A DNA stretch of 64,000 nucleotides, taken from the NCBI RefSeq assembly GCF_009765905.1, contig NZ_LMUO01000011.1:62001-126000 (forward strand), given 5' to 3'. Positions 1-8,873 of the stretch are shown in pieces. The stretch's first letter is position 1. Every line of letters starts with the position of its first letter. Source of the DNA: Mucilaginibacter sp. L196 (GTDB taxonomy: Bacteria > Bacteroidota > Bacteroidia > Sphingobacteriales > Sphingobacteriaceae). Made by a program: the position numbers and the translations under genes. The notes under the pieces are model-generated. The model was not told the DNA's origin, did no database searches, and saw only the letters and a program-made list of their open reading frames with translations.

Positions 1-414
1 AATGGCGAATTGATACAAGCAATTTTGCCTACGGAGATGAATAACTTTGTGGTAAGAAAAAAAGATGGTTTCCCGGCTTATCAGCTTACATCTGTGATTG
101 ATGATTTATATTATGGCGCTGATCTGGTAGTACGTGGGCAAGATCTGTGGCATTCATCATTAGCGCAGTATCAATTAGCGATAGCCCTTGGGCGAGATGA
201 TTTTAATAATATTACCTTTTATCATCATCCTTTGATTAAGGATACAGCCGGTAATAAGCTATCAAAATCGACTGGTGCAACTTCAATTAAGTATTTACGG
301 GAGCAAGGCAAAAGTGCAAGCGATATTTATCAATTAATCGCGGCAATAACAGGCATCAATGAGCCTGTATATAATTGGGAGCAGTTAGTAAGCATCATGA
401 TAAATAAACACTAA
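1..414 (+). CDS. GluQRS-like glutamyl-Q tRNA(Asp) synthetase, C-terminal part
   Basis: The reading frame is open from the first base, so the N-terminus lies outside the window. The visible 137 residues belong to the catalytic domain of class I glutamyl-tRNA synthetase relatives. A stretch around FPAYQLTSVIDD and VVRGQDL lies in the glutamyl-adenylate site region, and the KLSKS ATP-binding signature follows. The protein stops about 50 residues after KLSKS, so it lacks the anticodon-binding domain of full GltX. That fits GluQRS, which glutamylates the queuosine base of tRNA(Asp). A truncated GltX paralogue is the alternative; the missing N-terminus with its zinc site would decide. Confidence 0.8.
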   Translation, partial: NGELIQAILPTEMNNFVVRKKDGFPAYQLTSVIDDLYYGADLVVRGQDLWHSSLAQYQLAIALGRDDFNNITFYHHPLIKDTAGNKLSKSTGATSIKYLREQGKSASDIYQLIAAITGINEPVYNWEQLVSIMINKH

Positions 415-457
415 GTAGGAATAATGATTATATTTAAGCTTTAAGATACACAGGAGA

Positions 458-1003
458 ATGGCTAAAGATTTATCGCTATTATACTTTGAACTATTGGAAA
501 AGCTATCCGAACAAGGCGTTGGCGTTGGGAGCAATGTGGCTGATTTACTACAAAGATATTTTTTTAATACAAAAGAAGTTGATATAACTATATATAATAA
601 AAGAGTTAATGATATTGTTATCACGTTAAACACCATGAAGAATAATAACCATATTATTTTTGATGATAGAGCCGCTGTAAATGATTTAATGAACTTATTT
701 TATAATGGAGGGGCTATTGAAGTGTCTTTAAGAAAAGAGGGTTTGGATTATTACTATGCGGAGATACTTAGAAACGCTACTATACAGTCATTTGAAAATT
801 CAAGAACACAATCAACCATAATATCCAATCAAAGTAAGATATTTAAAGCGGGTGCAATATTTGCATTTGGTAGTTTAATAGTGGCTATAATAACTCTTCG
901 CATACAAATAAACCAAGACAATACAAAGATCCAAATACAGAAATTGCGGCAAGACACCACACAATTGCGTCACCAACTGTATCTGTTGGGAAATAAGCAG
1001 TAA
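458..1003 (+). CDS. Unknown protein with one membrane helix and C-terminal coiled coil
   Basis: I do not recognise the family. The 181-residue protein has a soluble N-terminal part (about residues 1-125), one strongly hydrophobic segment near residues 130-147 (FKAGAIFAFGSLIVAIITL), and a polar Gln/Asn-rich tail near 150-181 that could form a short coiled coil. There is no signal peptide, so the N-terminal part is probably cytoplasmic with a tail anchor. The gene starts 43 bases after the GluQRS-like gene on the same strand and is AT-rich. Nothing nearby indicates a function. Confidence 0.65.
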   Translation: MAKDLSLLYFELLEKLSEQGVGVGSNVADLLQRYFFNTKEVDITIYNKRVNDIVITLNTMKNNNHIIFDDRAAVNDLMNLFYNGGAIEVSLRKEGLDYYYAEILRNATIQSFENSRTQSTIISNQSKIFKAGAIFAFGSLIVAIITLRIQINQDNTKIQIQKLRQDTTQLRHQLYLLGNKQ

Positions 1004-1119
1004 AATTTTTGATGAACTCTTTAGTGTAGTCATATATTATATACTCTCAAGAGGGGAACTATAATAACGCCCATATTTCCAATCGCTAAACACACTAAGT
1101 TTACTCATTATTAAGAATC

Positions 1120-1512
1120 ATGTTTACAATAGACCAAATTAAAGCAGCCCATTCCGAAGTGGAAAGCGGTGCGGATTTCCCAAAATACATTCAGGATATT
1201 AAAACTTTAGGCGTTAAAGCCTTTACTACTTATGTAAGCGACGGCCGCACTGAGTATCATTCTGTTGATGGGGATTCTGTACAGTCGCCGGGCATGTATG
1301 GTGCTTTGCCAATCTCGGATGAGACTAATATCGAGGAATTTAAGCAAGATCTGGAGATACATCAGAATGGCGAAACAGGCTACTACCGGTTTTGCCAGGA
1401 CTGCGCCAGATCGGGCATTGAAAAATGGGTAGTTGAACTGGACAACATGACCTGCATTTATTACGACAATGCAGGCGTTGAAGTATTGGTTGAACAAATA
1501 CCGATGGCTTAA
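1120..1512 (+). CDS. DUF1398 family protein
   Basis: The 130-residue protein resembles the DUF1398 (YbcV-like) family, small soluble proteins of unknown function found in bacteria and some phages. The recognisable parts are the N-terminal FTIDQIKAAHSEVESGADFP, the central GVKAFTTYVSDGRTEY, and the C-terminal CIYYDNAGVEVLVEQIP. There is no signal peptide or membrane segment. It ends 5 bases before the convergent end of the BatE-like gene, so the two genes meet tail to tail with almost no terminator space. The family assignment rests on recalled motifs. Confidence 0.8.
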   Translation: MFTIDQIKAAHSEVESGADFPKYIQDIKTLGVKAFTTYVSDGRTEYHSVDGDSVQSPGMYGALPISDETNIEEFKQDLEIHQNGETGYYRFCQDCARSGIEKWVVELDNMTCIYYDNAGVEVLVEQIPMA

Positions 1513-1516
1513 TAGA

Positions 1517-2302
1517 TCAAATATCCTTTACATTGTCGGCCGTAATCCAGCCGGTATTGCCATTAGGCAGCTCTATCTCTATCCAGTTTTGATTGGTTTG
1601 ATTGACATTCACCTTGGTTCCATCATGAATTACAAAAAGAGGCTTGGCGTTTAAGTCCGGCGAGCCCTTTACAATAACCGAATTGCTGAAAACAATAGCC
1701 TGATGATGTCCGTCAAAATAACTTACCTGCCTGTTCGCCATAAAGATATATACGATCCCAGCGAGAATAGCAATAATGCCGATATAAAAGGTTGCTTTTT
1801 TGATGATATATGAACGGGTAAACAGGTACCAGATCAATAACGCGAATCCACCAATAAAAAACAGCACGCCTATACCTGCCAATTTATTTACGGGTAAAAA
1901 CAGGATGAAACTATGCCACCAACGGTTCACAAAAAACTCCGGTTGCGGTTCTATCTTATCAGCTATTTTTAGGTTAGCGAATTGTATGTTAATGCCAATG
2001 TCCTGGTCATTTGGGGCAAGCTTGTGGGCCTTCTCGTAATATAAGATAGCCGATGGCATATCGTCCATCTTATAATAGGCATTGCCTGTATTAAAATAGA
2101 TCACCGCCGATTGATAACCTTCATTCAATATCTGTTGATAAGCCTGTACAGCCTCAGGATAATGTGCTTTTGCGTATAGTTGGTTAGCTTTATCAAAAAG
2201 CGCGTTCACTTTATCATCACCCAAAGAAAACAAGGGTAATGCAAGCATTAACAGCAGGTACAACCCGCGGTTTAGCCGGTTATATTTTATCTTCAATTTC
2301 AT
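1517..2302 (-). CDS. batE: BatE-like TPR and SH3-domain membrane protein
   Basis: This is the last gene of the Bat operon. A signal peptide (MKLKIKYNRLNRG then a Leu-rich core) is followed by two or three tetratricopeptide repeats (about residues 30-110, with YFNTGNAYYKMDDMPSAI). Two membrane helices follow near 140-190, and the C-terminal bacterial SH3-like domain ends in WIEIELPNGNTGWI. I chose the ATG at 2302: it gives a proper signal peptide and overlaps the batD end by 23 bases. An upstream in-frame start at 2326 would add eight poorly placed residues. The overlap suggests translational coupling. Bat proteins are linked to oxidative stress tolerance in Bacteroides, but the molecular role of BatE is unknown. 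Confidence 0.88.
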   Translation of the reverse strand: MKLKIKYNRLNRGLYLLLMLALPLFSLGDDKVNALFDKANQLYAKAHYPEAVQAYQQILNEGYQSAVIYFNTGNAYYKMDDMPSAILYYEKAHKLAPNDQDIGINIQFANLKIADKIEPQPEFFVNRWWHSFILFLPVNKLAGIGVLFFIGGFALLIWYLFTRSYIIKKATFYIGIIAILAGIVYIFMANRQVSYFDGHHQAIVFSNSVIVKGSPDLNAKPLFVIHDGTKVNVNQTNQNWIEIELPNGNTGWITADNVKDI

Positions 2303-4079
2303 TGATCGTGTTTTTTGCTTTATCAAATACCTGTTGTTCTGATATGCCTGTTACAGGGGCAAAACGCGCCATCTCGCACAGGTCCATGGTATCAACCAAT
2401 TGGGTGATGATGGCGCTGTCTAATTTGCGTGCCTGTAATTGCGTTATAATATTTTCTTTATTTAAATCCGATACCGGGATGTTGAGCTTGTCGCTTAAAT
2501 AACCATACAACCCTTTGGCAACAGCATCATAAAATGCGGCGCGGTTGCCTGCTGTTAATTCTTTCTGTGCAAAAGCTAAGTGTTTAGCTGCCATTCTGCT
2601 GGCTTCGCGGCTACGTACCCTTACAATATCGCTGTTATATTCAGTCATCCATCTGCGATAAAATAAAGCACCTATAAATAGGACAGGCCCTAATAAAAGC
2701 AGTATGTAATATAGTGCCGAATTATAAAATCCCTCACCGTCTTTAAACTCATCCGCTGATGTTGTTTTGATGTATCTGATGTCGCTGCCCAGTAATTTAA
2801 TATCCTGTTGCTCCGAAGAGTTAAAAGCGGGTACGTTGGCTTGCGCATCACCCTTATCAACCTTAATAGTAAATGGTTTGGTTGGTATGGTTACGTATTT
2901 TTGGGTAGATGGATTAAAGAAAGTAAACTCAACCGGGTTTAACGTAAAGTTTCCCTGGTGACGAGGTATCAGCAAATAGCTAAACTGTCTGCTGCCAGAA
3001 ACACCATTTGAATCCACCACAATATGGTCGTTAGTTTTTGGATCATACTTTTCAACATCAACCGGCGGCGCTATTTTTGGCGAGTTGATCAGGTTAAGAT
3101 TGCCCGTTCCCGAAATATCAATAGTATAGTTAAGCGTTTCGTTCGCTTTTAATTCCCTTTTATCTACATCGCTGTAAACGGTGTAATTACCTACTGCACC
3201 GGTAAAATCAGCCGGTTTACCTGCTGTTGGCAGCGCTATAGCATGTATGGTTATAGGCTGGCTTTTGGCTGAATATTTAAGGTCCTTAACATTACCATAC
3301 ATATCATCCAAAACATTGCGTGATGGCAGCCTTAGCTCTACCATAAAGGTAATAGCTAAAGGATCAATGGTCAGATCGCCGGCGTGCTGCGGGAAAAGCA
3401 TAGATTGCTTTACTGTAGTAACATTATAGCGTATGCCTTTATAAACTTCGCTTTTCCAGGTGTTTTGCCCCTTGCTTTGTACATCCTGGTTCCAGAACCC
3501 ATTCAGATCGGGTGCTTTATCAGGCTGGCCGCCTAAAATGCCAACACGGGTATATATTTTATAATATACTTTAATTTGTTCGCCTACGTAAGCACGGGTT
3601 TTATCGGTTACGGCACGAACGAATATTTGTTTTGACAGATCTTTGGTATCAACTTTAGGGTTATCATCAGGTGCCGCTGCTTGTGCTTGCTGTGCCTGTT
3701 GTGGTGGCGCCTGTCCCTTTACCTTAATTTTTATGGAATTGGTAGTTAATGTATGCCCATTTAAAACAATCGCGGCTTCATCAATTGTAAACGTTCCTTC
3801 TTTGGTTGCAGTCAAAATATAGCCATAAGAAATACTCATGGTTGAAACGCCATTTATAGATGCGAAGCTTGACGAGATGTTAGGACCCGACAGTACCTGG
3901 AAATCATGAAAATCGGGTTGGGTATAGTGTGTGCCACCCGCATTTATGGTAAAGTCAACTTCGAATTGCTCGCCTACGCCAACGTTAGTTTTGCTTGCAG
4001 TGGCAACAAATTTGCCTTGTGCAAAAAGCAAGCTTGTGTAAAGCAGTAATCCTATTATAAGGGTAATTCTCTTTTTCAT
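2280..4079 (-). CDS. batD: BatD-like aerotolerance protein
   Basis: The 599-residue protein has a signal peptide (MKKRITLIIGLLLYTSLLFAQ), a long extracytoplasmic region of Ig-like beta domains, and one membrane helix near residues 455-475 (ALYYILLLLGPVLFIGALFY). A cytoplasmic helical tail of about 120 residues follows. A Gln/Ala-rich linker (PPQQAQQAQAAAPDD) at about residues 125-140 separates the first beta domain from the rest. Length and layout fit the BatD family (oxygen tolerance). It lies between batC and batE on the same strand, 23 bases after batC. The likely role is a periplasmic scaffold of the VWA-protein complex; that is inferred from the family. Confidence 0.92.
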   Translation of the reverse strand: MKKRITLIIGLLLYTSLLFAQGKFVATASKTNVGVGEQFEVDFTINAGGTHYTQPDFHDFQVLSGPNISSSFASINGVSTMSISYGYILTATKEGTFTIDEAAIVLNGHTLTTNSIKIKVKGQAPPQQAQQAQAAAPDDNPKVDTKDLSKQIFVRAVTDKTRAYVGEQIKVYYKIYTRVGILGGQPDKAPDLNGFWNQDVQSKGQNTWKSEVYKGIRYNVTTVKQSMLFPQHAGDLTIDPLAITFMVELRLPSRNVLDDMYGNVKDLKYSAKSQPITIHAIALPTAGKPADFTGAVGNYTVYSDVDKRELKANETLNYTIDISGTGNLNLINSPKIAPPVDVEKYDPKTNDHIVVDSNGVSGSRQFSYLLIPRHQGNFTLNPVEFTFFNPSTQKYVTIPTKPFTIKVDKGDAQANVPAFNSSEQQDIKLLGSDIRYIKTTSADEFKDGEGFYNSALYYILLLLGPVLFIGALFYRRWMTEYNSDIVRVRSREASRMAAKHLAFAQKELTAGNRAAFYDAVAKGLYGYLSDKLNIPVSDLNKENIITQLQARKLDSAIITQLVDTMDLCEMARFAPVTGISEQQVFDKAKNTINEIEDKI

Positions 4080-4102
4080 TTATAGGGGTAAAAATAACAA
4101 GA

Positions 4103-4852
4103 TTACCAATCTTTTAATACACGTGTACCTGTGCCTTTTAACTTTTTATTTTTGAGCTTGTCCTGTGTGCCTTGCTCCTGATTATTAAGGGCATTAAGCA
4201 TGCGTTGGGCATCGTCTTTTGAGATGCCATCCTTAGGTTGCTCCGGCTGTTTTTGCTGATCCTGTTTGTTGGGATCTTGCTTACCCGGATCCTGTTTACT
4301 AGGATCTTGCTTGTCTTTATCCTGGTTCTTTTTATCAGGATTGCCTTTATCGTTTTTATTCTTATTCTGATTATTTTGATTGTTCTGATTCTGGTTGTTC
4401 TGGTTATTCTTGTTTTGCTGCTGCTGTTTCTTCAGCATTTCCTGCGCGTAAGCCAGGTTATAACGGGTAGCATCATCTTTAGGGTTATTCAGCAAAGCTT
4501 TTTTGTAGGCCTCAATACTTTCGTCGTATTTTTTAGTTTCGAGTAAGGAGTTGCCAAGGTTATGGTATGCGCCAGCCTTTATCTGCGGATCGTTAGTTGA
4601 TGAAGCGATATTGGTAAAGTTCTTTGCCGCGTTATCAAACTGTTTTTGTTTGTACATGGCATCACCCATATTAAAATTACTCTCTAAAGGCATCTTCTTT
4701 TTTTGGATTGCCTTTTGGTAATCGGCTTCAGCCTCCTTAAAGTTTTTCTGATCGTAAAGCTGGTTACCTTTATAAATATACGTTTTTGCATCCTGCGCCA
4801 AAAGCACCGAACCATTCAGGATCATTAATATAATTATGATATACTTCTTCAT
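4103..4852 (-). CDS. batC: BatC-like TPR protein with Asn/Gln-rich tail
   Basis: The protein starts with a signal peptide (ILMILNGSVLLAQ), followed by about three TPR units (residues 22-135, for example NMGDAMYKQKQFDNAAKNF and AYHNLGNSLLETKKYDESI). Residues 138-205 are very low complexity: first Asn/Gln runs, then repeated KQDP-type units rich in Lys, Asp, Pro and Gln. A conserved C-terminal segment follows (DGISKDDAQRMLNALNNQE). The start overlaps the batB stop by 4 bases, a typical coupled arrangement. TPRs probably mediate contact with the VWA proteins BatA and BatB. The tail is unusually long and repetitive for a structured periplasmic protein. Confidence 0.9.
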   Translation of the reverse strand: MKKYIIIILMILNGSVLLAQDAKTYIYKGNQLYDQKNFKEAEADYQKAIQKKKMPLESNFNMGDAMYKQKQFDNAAKNFTNIASSTNDPQIKAGAYHNLGNSLLETKKYDESIEAYKKALLNNPKDDATRYNLAYAQEMLKKQQQQNKNNQNNQNQNNQNNQNKNKNDKGNPDKKNQDKDKQDPSKQDPGKQDPNKQDQQKQPEQPKDGISKDDAQRMLNALNNQEQGTQDKLKNKKLKGTGTRVLKDW

Positions 4853-5889
4853 GGCTTTTTCACTTCAAACAATTTTAAATTGCTTAACCTTAAACTTTTC
4901 CGGTTAGAGATAAAAAACTCGGCAATAAACAAAAACAAGGCAATCGCTATGAAAAACTGAAAACGATCTTCAAAATCTTTAAAAGATTTGCTGTCATACG
5001 TTTTCTGTTTCATTTTGTGCACCTGGTCCATCACAATACCCAGGCCGCTGTTAGCATCAGTAGCCCTGATGTAAACGCCGTTGCCTGCTACGGCTATCTC
5101 TTTACACATATCCTCATTCAGCTTGCTAATAACGGTGTGCCCAGCACTATCCAGATGGAAGCCAACTTGCTTACCATTATCATAAATTGGTACTGGTGCA
5201 CCCTGCGGCGATCCAAAACCAATAACATGCACAACCACACCTTTATCGTGCGCATTTTGCGCTGCCGTAACGGCATCATCTTCGTGGTTTTCGCCATCGG
5301 TCATTAGTATGATTGCTTTGCCGGTTCCGTCTTTATAATCAAAAGATTTTACACCCAGATCAATAGCAGCACCTATGGCTGTTCCCTGTACGGGCACCAT
5401 GCCGGTATTAATGGTATTTAAAAATATTTTAGCAGCCGAGTAGTCGGTAGTAATGGGCATTTGTACATAGGGTTCGCCGGCAAAAACAATAATGCCAATG
5501 CGATCCTCGTGTAAATTATCGATCAATTGAGCTAAAGCCCTTTTTGCATTCTCTAATCTGTTGGGCGCATAGTCCTGCGAGAGCATACTGTTTGAAACAT
5601 CCAGCACGATCATAATGTCAGCGCCTTTCTTTTTAACCTCATCAATATGGTTACCCACCTGCGGATCGGCAATACCGATGATCAGCAAGGTATAGGCAAC
5701 AATAAAGAAGATGAATTTTAACGTAGGCCGTGAAGACGAAACCTGGGGCATAATACGGCTGATCACCCCTTTGTCGCCCAAAGAAGCAAGCGCCTTTTTC
5801 TTCCACCTGCGTACCAGCATAAAGATGATGATCAGCAGCGGCACAAGCACTAAGGCCCATAAAATATATGCATTTGCAAAACGTAGCAT
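4849..5889 (-). CDS. batB: BatB-like VWA-domain membrane protein
   Basis: The 346-residue protein has two N-terminal membrane helices (about 9-26 and 58-75), a von Willebrand factor A domain, and a C-terminal membrane helix near 310-330. The metal-ion-dependent adhesion site DVSNS is intact at residues 97-101. Later MIDAS elements are plausible in the segments with GTAIGAAID and LMTDGENHEDD. It is paralogous to the next gene upstream, batA, and its start overlaps the batA stop by one base. The VWA domain probably binds partner proteins through a divalent metal as part of the MoxR/Bat complex. Confidence 0.92.
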   Translation of the reverse strand: MLRFANAYILWALVLVPLLIIIFMLVRRWKKKALASLGDKGVISRIMPQVSSSRPTLKFIFFIVAYTLLIIGIADPQVGNHIDEVKKKGADIMIVLDVSNSMLSQDYAPNRLENAKRALAQLIDNLHEDRIGIIVFAGEPYVQMPITTDYSAAKIFLNTINTGMVPVQGTAIGAAIDLGVKSFDYKDGTGKAIILMTDGENHEDDAVTAAQNAHDKGVVVHVIGFGSPQGAPVPIYDNGKQVGFHLDSAGHTVISKLNEDMCKEIAVAGNGVYIRATDANSGLGIVMDQVHKMKQKTYDSKSFKDFEDRFQFFIAIALFLFIAEFFISNRKSLRLSNLKLFEVKKP

Positions 5890-6896
5890 TAGGTTATAGC
5901 TCCTTTAAAAATTGTGTTACTCAATAAAAACTCCAGCGATAATAATATCAGCGCTATAATGGCAATTGGCAAATAACGTTCGGTTTTTTTATGATATTGT
6001 GTTACCGCTATTTTAACTTTCTCCATTTTATCAATCTGCGCGTAAATTTGGGTAAGCTCTGTATTATTCCTCGCCCTGAAATATTTACCGCCAGTTATAT
6101 CCGCTATTTGTGTTAAGGTTTTTTCGTCCACATCTACCGGGATCATCTGGTAATGCGTGTTGCCCATTTGATCTTTAAAAGGATATGGCGCAGACCCATT
6201 TGTGCCGATACCAACCGTATAAACCCGGATGTTGAATTGTTTAGCAATTTCAGCCGCGGTAATTGGCGGGATAGAGCCGGTGTTGTTCACCCCATCAGTA
6301 AGTAAAATAACTACCTTACTTTTCGCTTCGCTATCTTTTAAACGGTTAACGGCTGTTGCCAAGCCCATACCTATGGCAGTACCATCATCAATCATCCCAT
6401 TTTTTATATCAGCAAACAGGTTGATGAGTACATCATGATCAATAGTCAGCGGGCATTGTGTAAAGCTTTCACCACTGAAGATCACCAAACCGATACGGTC
6501 ATCCGGACGGGCTTTGATAAAATCTATGGCGATATTTTTACCGGCTTCCAGGCGGTTGGGTTTAAAATCTTCAGAAAGCATACTACCCGAAATATCTGAA
6601 GCGATCATAATGTCGATACCCTCGGTAGTTTCATTTTCCCAGCTCATTGCAGATTGCGGCCTTGCCAGCGCCACAATAATGGCAATAAATGCCAAACACC
6701 TCAGCACAATACTGTAATGCCTGAAAATATGCATCTGACTTTTATGCGCCAGTGCAAAGCTTTTGGTAGTCGACATGCCCAGCGTGCCTTGCAGCTTGCT
6801 GTTACGCCACCAGTAATAAGCCACCATCAATGGGATAATGAGCAATAGCCAGAAAAATCCCGGTTGGGCAAACTCTATTCCACTAAACCATTTCAT
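5889..6896 (-). CDS. batA: BatA-like VWA-domain membrane protein
   Basis: The layout matches batB: membrane helices near residues 14-30 and 62-78, a VWA domain with DISGS at 101-105, the conserved GTAIGMGLATAVNRL and LLTDGVNNTGSI segments, and a C-terminal helix (IAIIALILLSLEFLL). Between 185 and 280 the protein carries the BatA-type region with VGIGTNGSAPYP. The start overlaps the upstream gene by 4 bases. BatA and BatB are thought to form a heteromeric membrane complex whose assembly depends on the MoxR ATPase. Only the domain content is read directly here. Confidence 0.92.
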   Translation of the reverse strand: MKWFSGIEFAQPGFFWLLLIIPLMVAYYWWRNSKLQGTLGMSTTKSFALAHKSQMHIFRHYSIVLRCLAFIAIIVALARPQSAMSWENETTEGIDIMIASDISGSMLSEDFKPNRLEAGKNIAIDFIKARPDDRIGLVIFSGESFTQCPLTIDHDVLINLFADIKNGMIDDGTAIGMGLATAVNRLKDSEAKSKVVILLTDGVNNTGSIPPITAAEIAKQFNIRVYTVGIGTNGSAPYPFKDQMGNTHYQMIPVDVDEKTLTQIADITGGKYFRARNNTELTQIYAQIDKMEKVKIAVTQYHKKTERYLPIAIIALILLSLEFLLSNTIFKGAIT

Positions 6897-7864
6897 TTAG
6901 GTAGTTCCTCCTTATTTTGAACGGGTTGAATAGGTTGTGGTATAAACCTGGTTTGTTGTATAAAAATGATGGCATTTTCCATGCTCTGCTCATTTTCATA
7001 AGCGGTGGGTTGCTGCTTGGCAAATTTCACCAAATCGGCCAATTTTAATATTTGAAACAGAATATTGCTGCTCTCTTTAGTAAGCTCTTTGCTTTTTAAG
7101 CCGTCAAAAATCTGATCAGTTGTTTGCTCGTGGGCTTGTACATTATAACGTTTCTCTAAATAATCACGCAGTATTTCGGTCAGCTCGATATGATATAGTT
7201 TGATATCGCCCTGCTGCCAAAGCTTTTTATCATTTAACTCATTTAGTTTAATGATAGCGATCTCGTCAATAGTATACACACGCGCGGCTTCAACCTGTTC
7301 AACTGTTTTAGGTTTGTTTTTGATGTAGTAGAGGATGCCTAATCCTATTAGGATAATTGCCAATACAATAACTACTATAACCCAATGGTCCTTTAGCCAA
7401 TCCCAAAGATTGTAAGATACGGCAAGCGGCTCTTTAATATCATAAAAAGCCTTCGTGGTATCAACCGGTACCGACTTTATTTGTAGGGTTATTGTGCCTG
7501 TTTTAATATCGCCCGCTTTAGTGTGGAAGGTAAATTGCGGCAACACATACACACCGGTATCAAATGATGTTACGGTGTAACTGTGGCTTATGGTTTCCAG
7601 GTTGGGGTTGTTCTTATCTACAACGGTATCCCCCTTTAAACTTTTTACAATTTTTACCTTACCAATGCTGTCAACAATCTCAGGAAAGGTAATGTCCGCT
7701 TTAAGCGGCATATTTGCTGAAACATGCAGGATGGTTTGATCGCCGATAGGCATAGAATTCCTGTCGATGCTGGATTCTACTTTAACATATTGGGCATTGG
7801 CTTTGAATCCAAAACCAGTTAAAAGCGAAATAAATAGTAGTGTTACTTTGAAATATTGTTTCAT
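6893..7864 (-). CDS. BatD/DUF4381-like membrane protein between DUF58 and BatA
   Basis: A signal peptide ending in KANAQ is followed by an extracytoplasmic beta-rich region (about residues 25-155), a single membrane helix (WVIVVIVLAIILIGLGILYYI, about 160-180), and a cytoplasmic helical domain with YTIDEIAIIKLNELNDKKLW and LTEILRDYLEKRY. That tail resembles DUF4381-type proteins found in Bat operons. I placed the start at 7864, one base after the DUF58 stop, because this gives a clean signal peptide; a longer in-frame start at 7882 would overlap DUF58. It probably links the VWA proteins to the membrane. The exact family name is uncertain. Confidence 0.8.
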   Translation of the reverse strand: MKQYFKVTLLFISLLTGFGFKANAQYVKVESSIDRNSMPIGDQTILHVSANMPLKADITFPEIVDSIGKVKIVKSLKGDTVVDKNNPNLETISHSYTVTSFDTGVYVLPQFTFHTKAGDIKTGTITLQIKSVPVDTTKAFYDIKEPLAVSYNLWDWLKDHWVIVVIVLAIILIGLGILYYIKNKPKTVEQVEAARVYTIDEIAIIKLNELNDKKLWQQGDIKLYHIELTEILRDYLEKRYNVQAHEQTTDQIFDGLKSKELTKESSNILFQILKLADLVKFAKQQPTAYENEQSMENAIIFIQQTRFIPQPIQPVQNKEELPK

Positions 7865-7865
7865 G

Positions 7866-8747
7866 TTACCGCCTGCTCTCACGTTTTTTAAATAGTGTCA
7901 TAAGTGGTTTAACATAGGATTCATGGGTGCCGATGCTGGTAAAATCAACACCCGATTTGGCGAAGGTTTCTTTTAAGCGGGCATTCCGTTCAATAGCTGC
8001 CTTTTTATAAGCGGTACGCACATCCCTGCTGCTGGTATTTATCCATTGCAGGTCGCCGGTTTCTTCATCAACAACAGGAATTAAACCCAGATCCGGGAAT
8101 TCCTCTTCGTGCTTGTCGTACAATCGCAGCGCTATAATGTCATGCTTTTTATTAGCGATCTTGATCTGATCATCAAACGGGCCGCTCATAAAATCAGAGA
8201 TGAGGAATGCTGTACTGCGTTTTTTGATGGCGCCGGTAAAATAGCGCAATGCAACCGCAACATCAGTGCCTTTGCTTTCCGGTGTGAAATCTATCAGCTC
8301 GCGGATGATCATCAAAATATGACTTCGGCCTTTTTTAGGCGGGATGAATTTCTCGATCTTATCACTAAAAAATATCACGCCTACCTTATCATTATTCTGA
8401 ATCGCCGAGAAAGCCAATACCGCGCATAACTCCGTAGCAATATCCTGCTTTTGTTGAACAACGGTACCGAAATTTCCTGATCCGCTCACATCAACCAGCA
8501 TCATTACGGTAAGTTCACGTTCTTCGTCAAAAACCTTTACGTAAGGGTGGTTAAAACGTGCGGTAACATTCCAGTCGATAGTGCGTATTTCATCACCCGG
8601 CTGGTATTCACGAACCTCATTAAAGGCCATACCCCGCCCCTTGAAAGCCGAATGATATTCGCCCGAGAATAAGTGGTTACTTAAACCCCGGGTTTTTATT
8701 TCGATTTTCCTTACCTTTTTTAGCAGATCCTTGGTATCCCTTGCCAT
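7866..8747 (-). CDS. DUF58 family VWA-like protein
   Basis: The 293-residue soluble protein belongs to the DUF58 family that accompanies MoxR ATPases. The DUF58 signature REYQPGDEIRTIDWN lies at about residues 46-60, and a VWA-like MIDAS, DVSGS, at 86-90. Basic residues crowd both ends (KKVRKIEIKTR, then LFKKRESRR). There is no membrane segment, so it probably works on the cytoplasmic face as an adaptor or substrate of MoxR. It is the second gene of the operon and is separated from moxR by a 118-bp palindromic repeat at 8752-8869. Confidence 0.92.
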   Translation of the reverse strand: MARDTKDLLKKVRKIEIKTRGLSNHLFSGEYHSAFKGRGMAFNEVREYQPGDEIRTIDWNVTARFNHPYVKVFDEERELTVMMLVDVSGSGNFGTVVQQKQDIATELCAVLAFSAIQNNDKVGVIFFSDKIEKFIPPKKGRSHILMIIRELIDFTPESKGTDVAVALRYFTGAIKKRSTAFLISDFMSGPFDDQIKIANKKHDIIALRLYDKHEEEFPDLGLIPVVDEETGDLQWINTSSRDVRTAYKKAAIERNARLKETFAKSGVDFTSIGTHESYVKPLMTLFKKRESRR

Positions 8748-8751
8748 AACC

Positions 8752-8869
8752 AGCCCCCTCTAAATCTCCCCCGGTAGGGGAGACTTCTTAGATACGATTG
8801 TTATTTTAATTATCTTCACTTAATCAATTTTTTAAGTCCTCCCTACCGGGGAGGGTTTGGGTGGGGCTT
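8752..8869. repeat. C-rich palindromic repeat, copy 1 (moxR-DUF58 spacer)
   Basis: Almost the whole moxR-DUF58 spacer is an inverted repeat. The left end reads AGCCCCCTCTAAATCTCCCC, the right end is its approximate reverse complement, and the inner arms contain CCGGTAGGGG and CCTACCGGGG around an AT-rich centre. A second copy with near-identical arms and a different centre is at 37237-37335. The repeat begins 5 bases upstream of the DUF58 start and ends 4 bases before the moxR stop. In RNA it would form a long hairpin inside the operon transcript. Confidence 0.85.
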
Positions 8870-8873
8870 GTTT

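Noticed and set aside
4238..4546. Plus-strand frame of 102 hydrophobic residues
   Set aside because: It is the antisense of the Asn/Gln-rich batC tail, which gives Leu/Ile/Val-rich translation by codon complementarity.
8109..8429. Plus-strand frame of 106 residues opposite the DUF58 gene
   Set aside because: It lies wholly within a well-conserved gene on the other strand and shows no domain.
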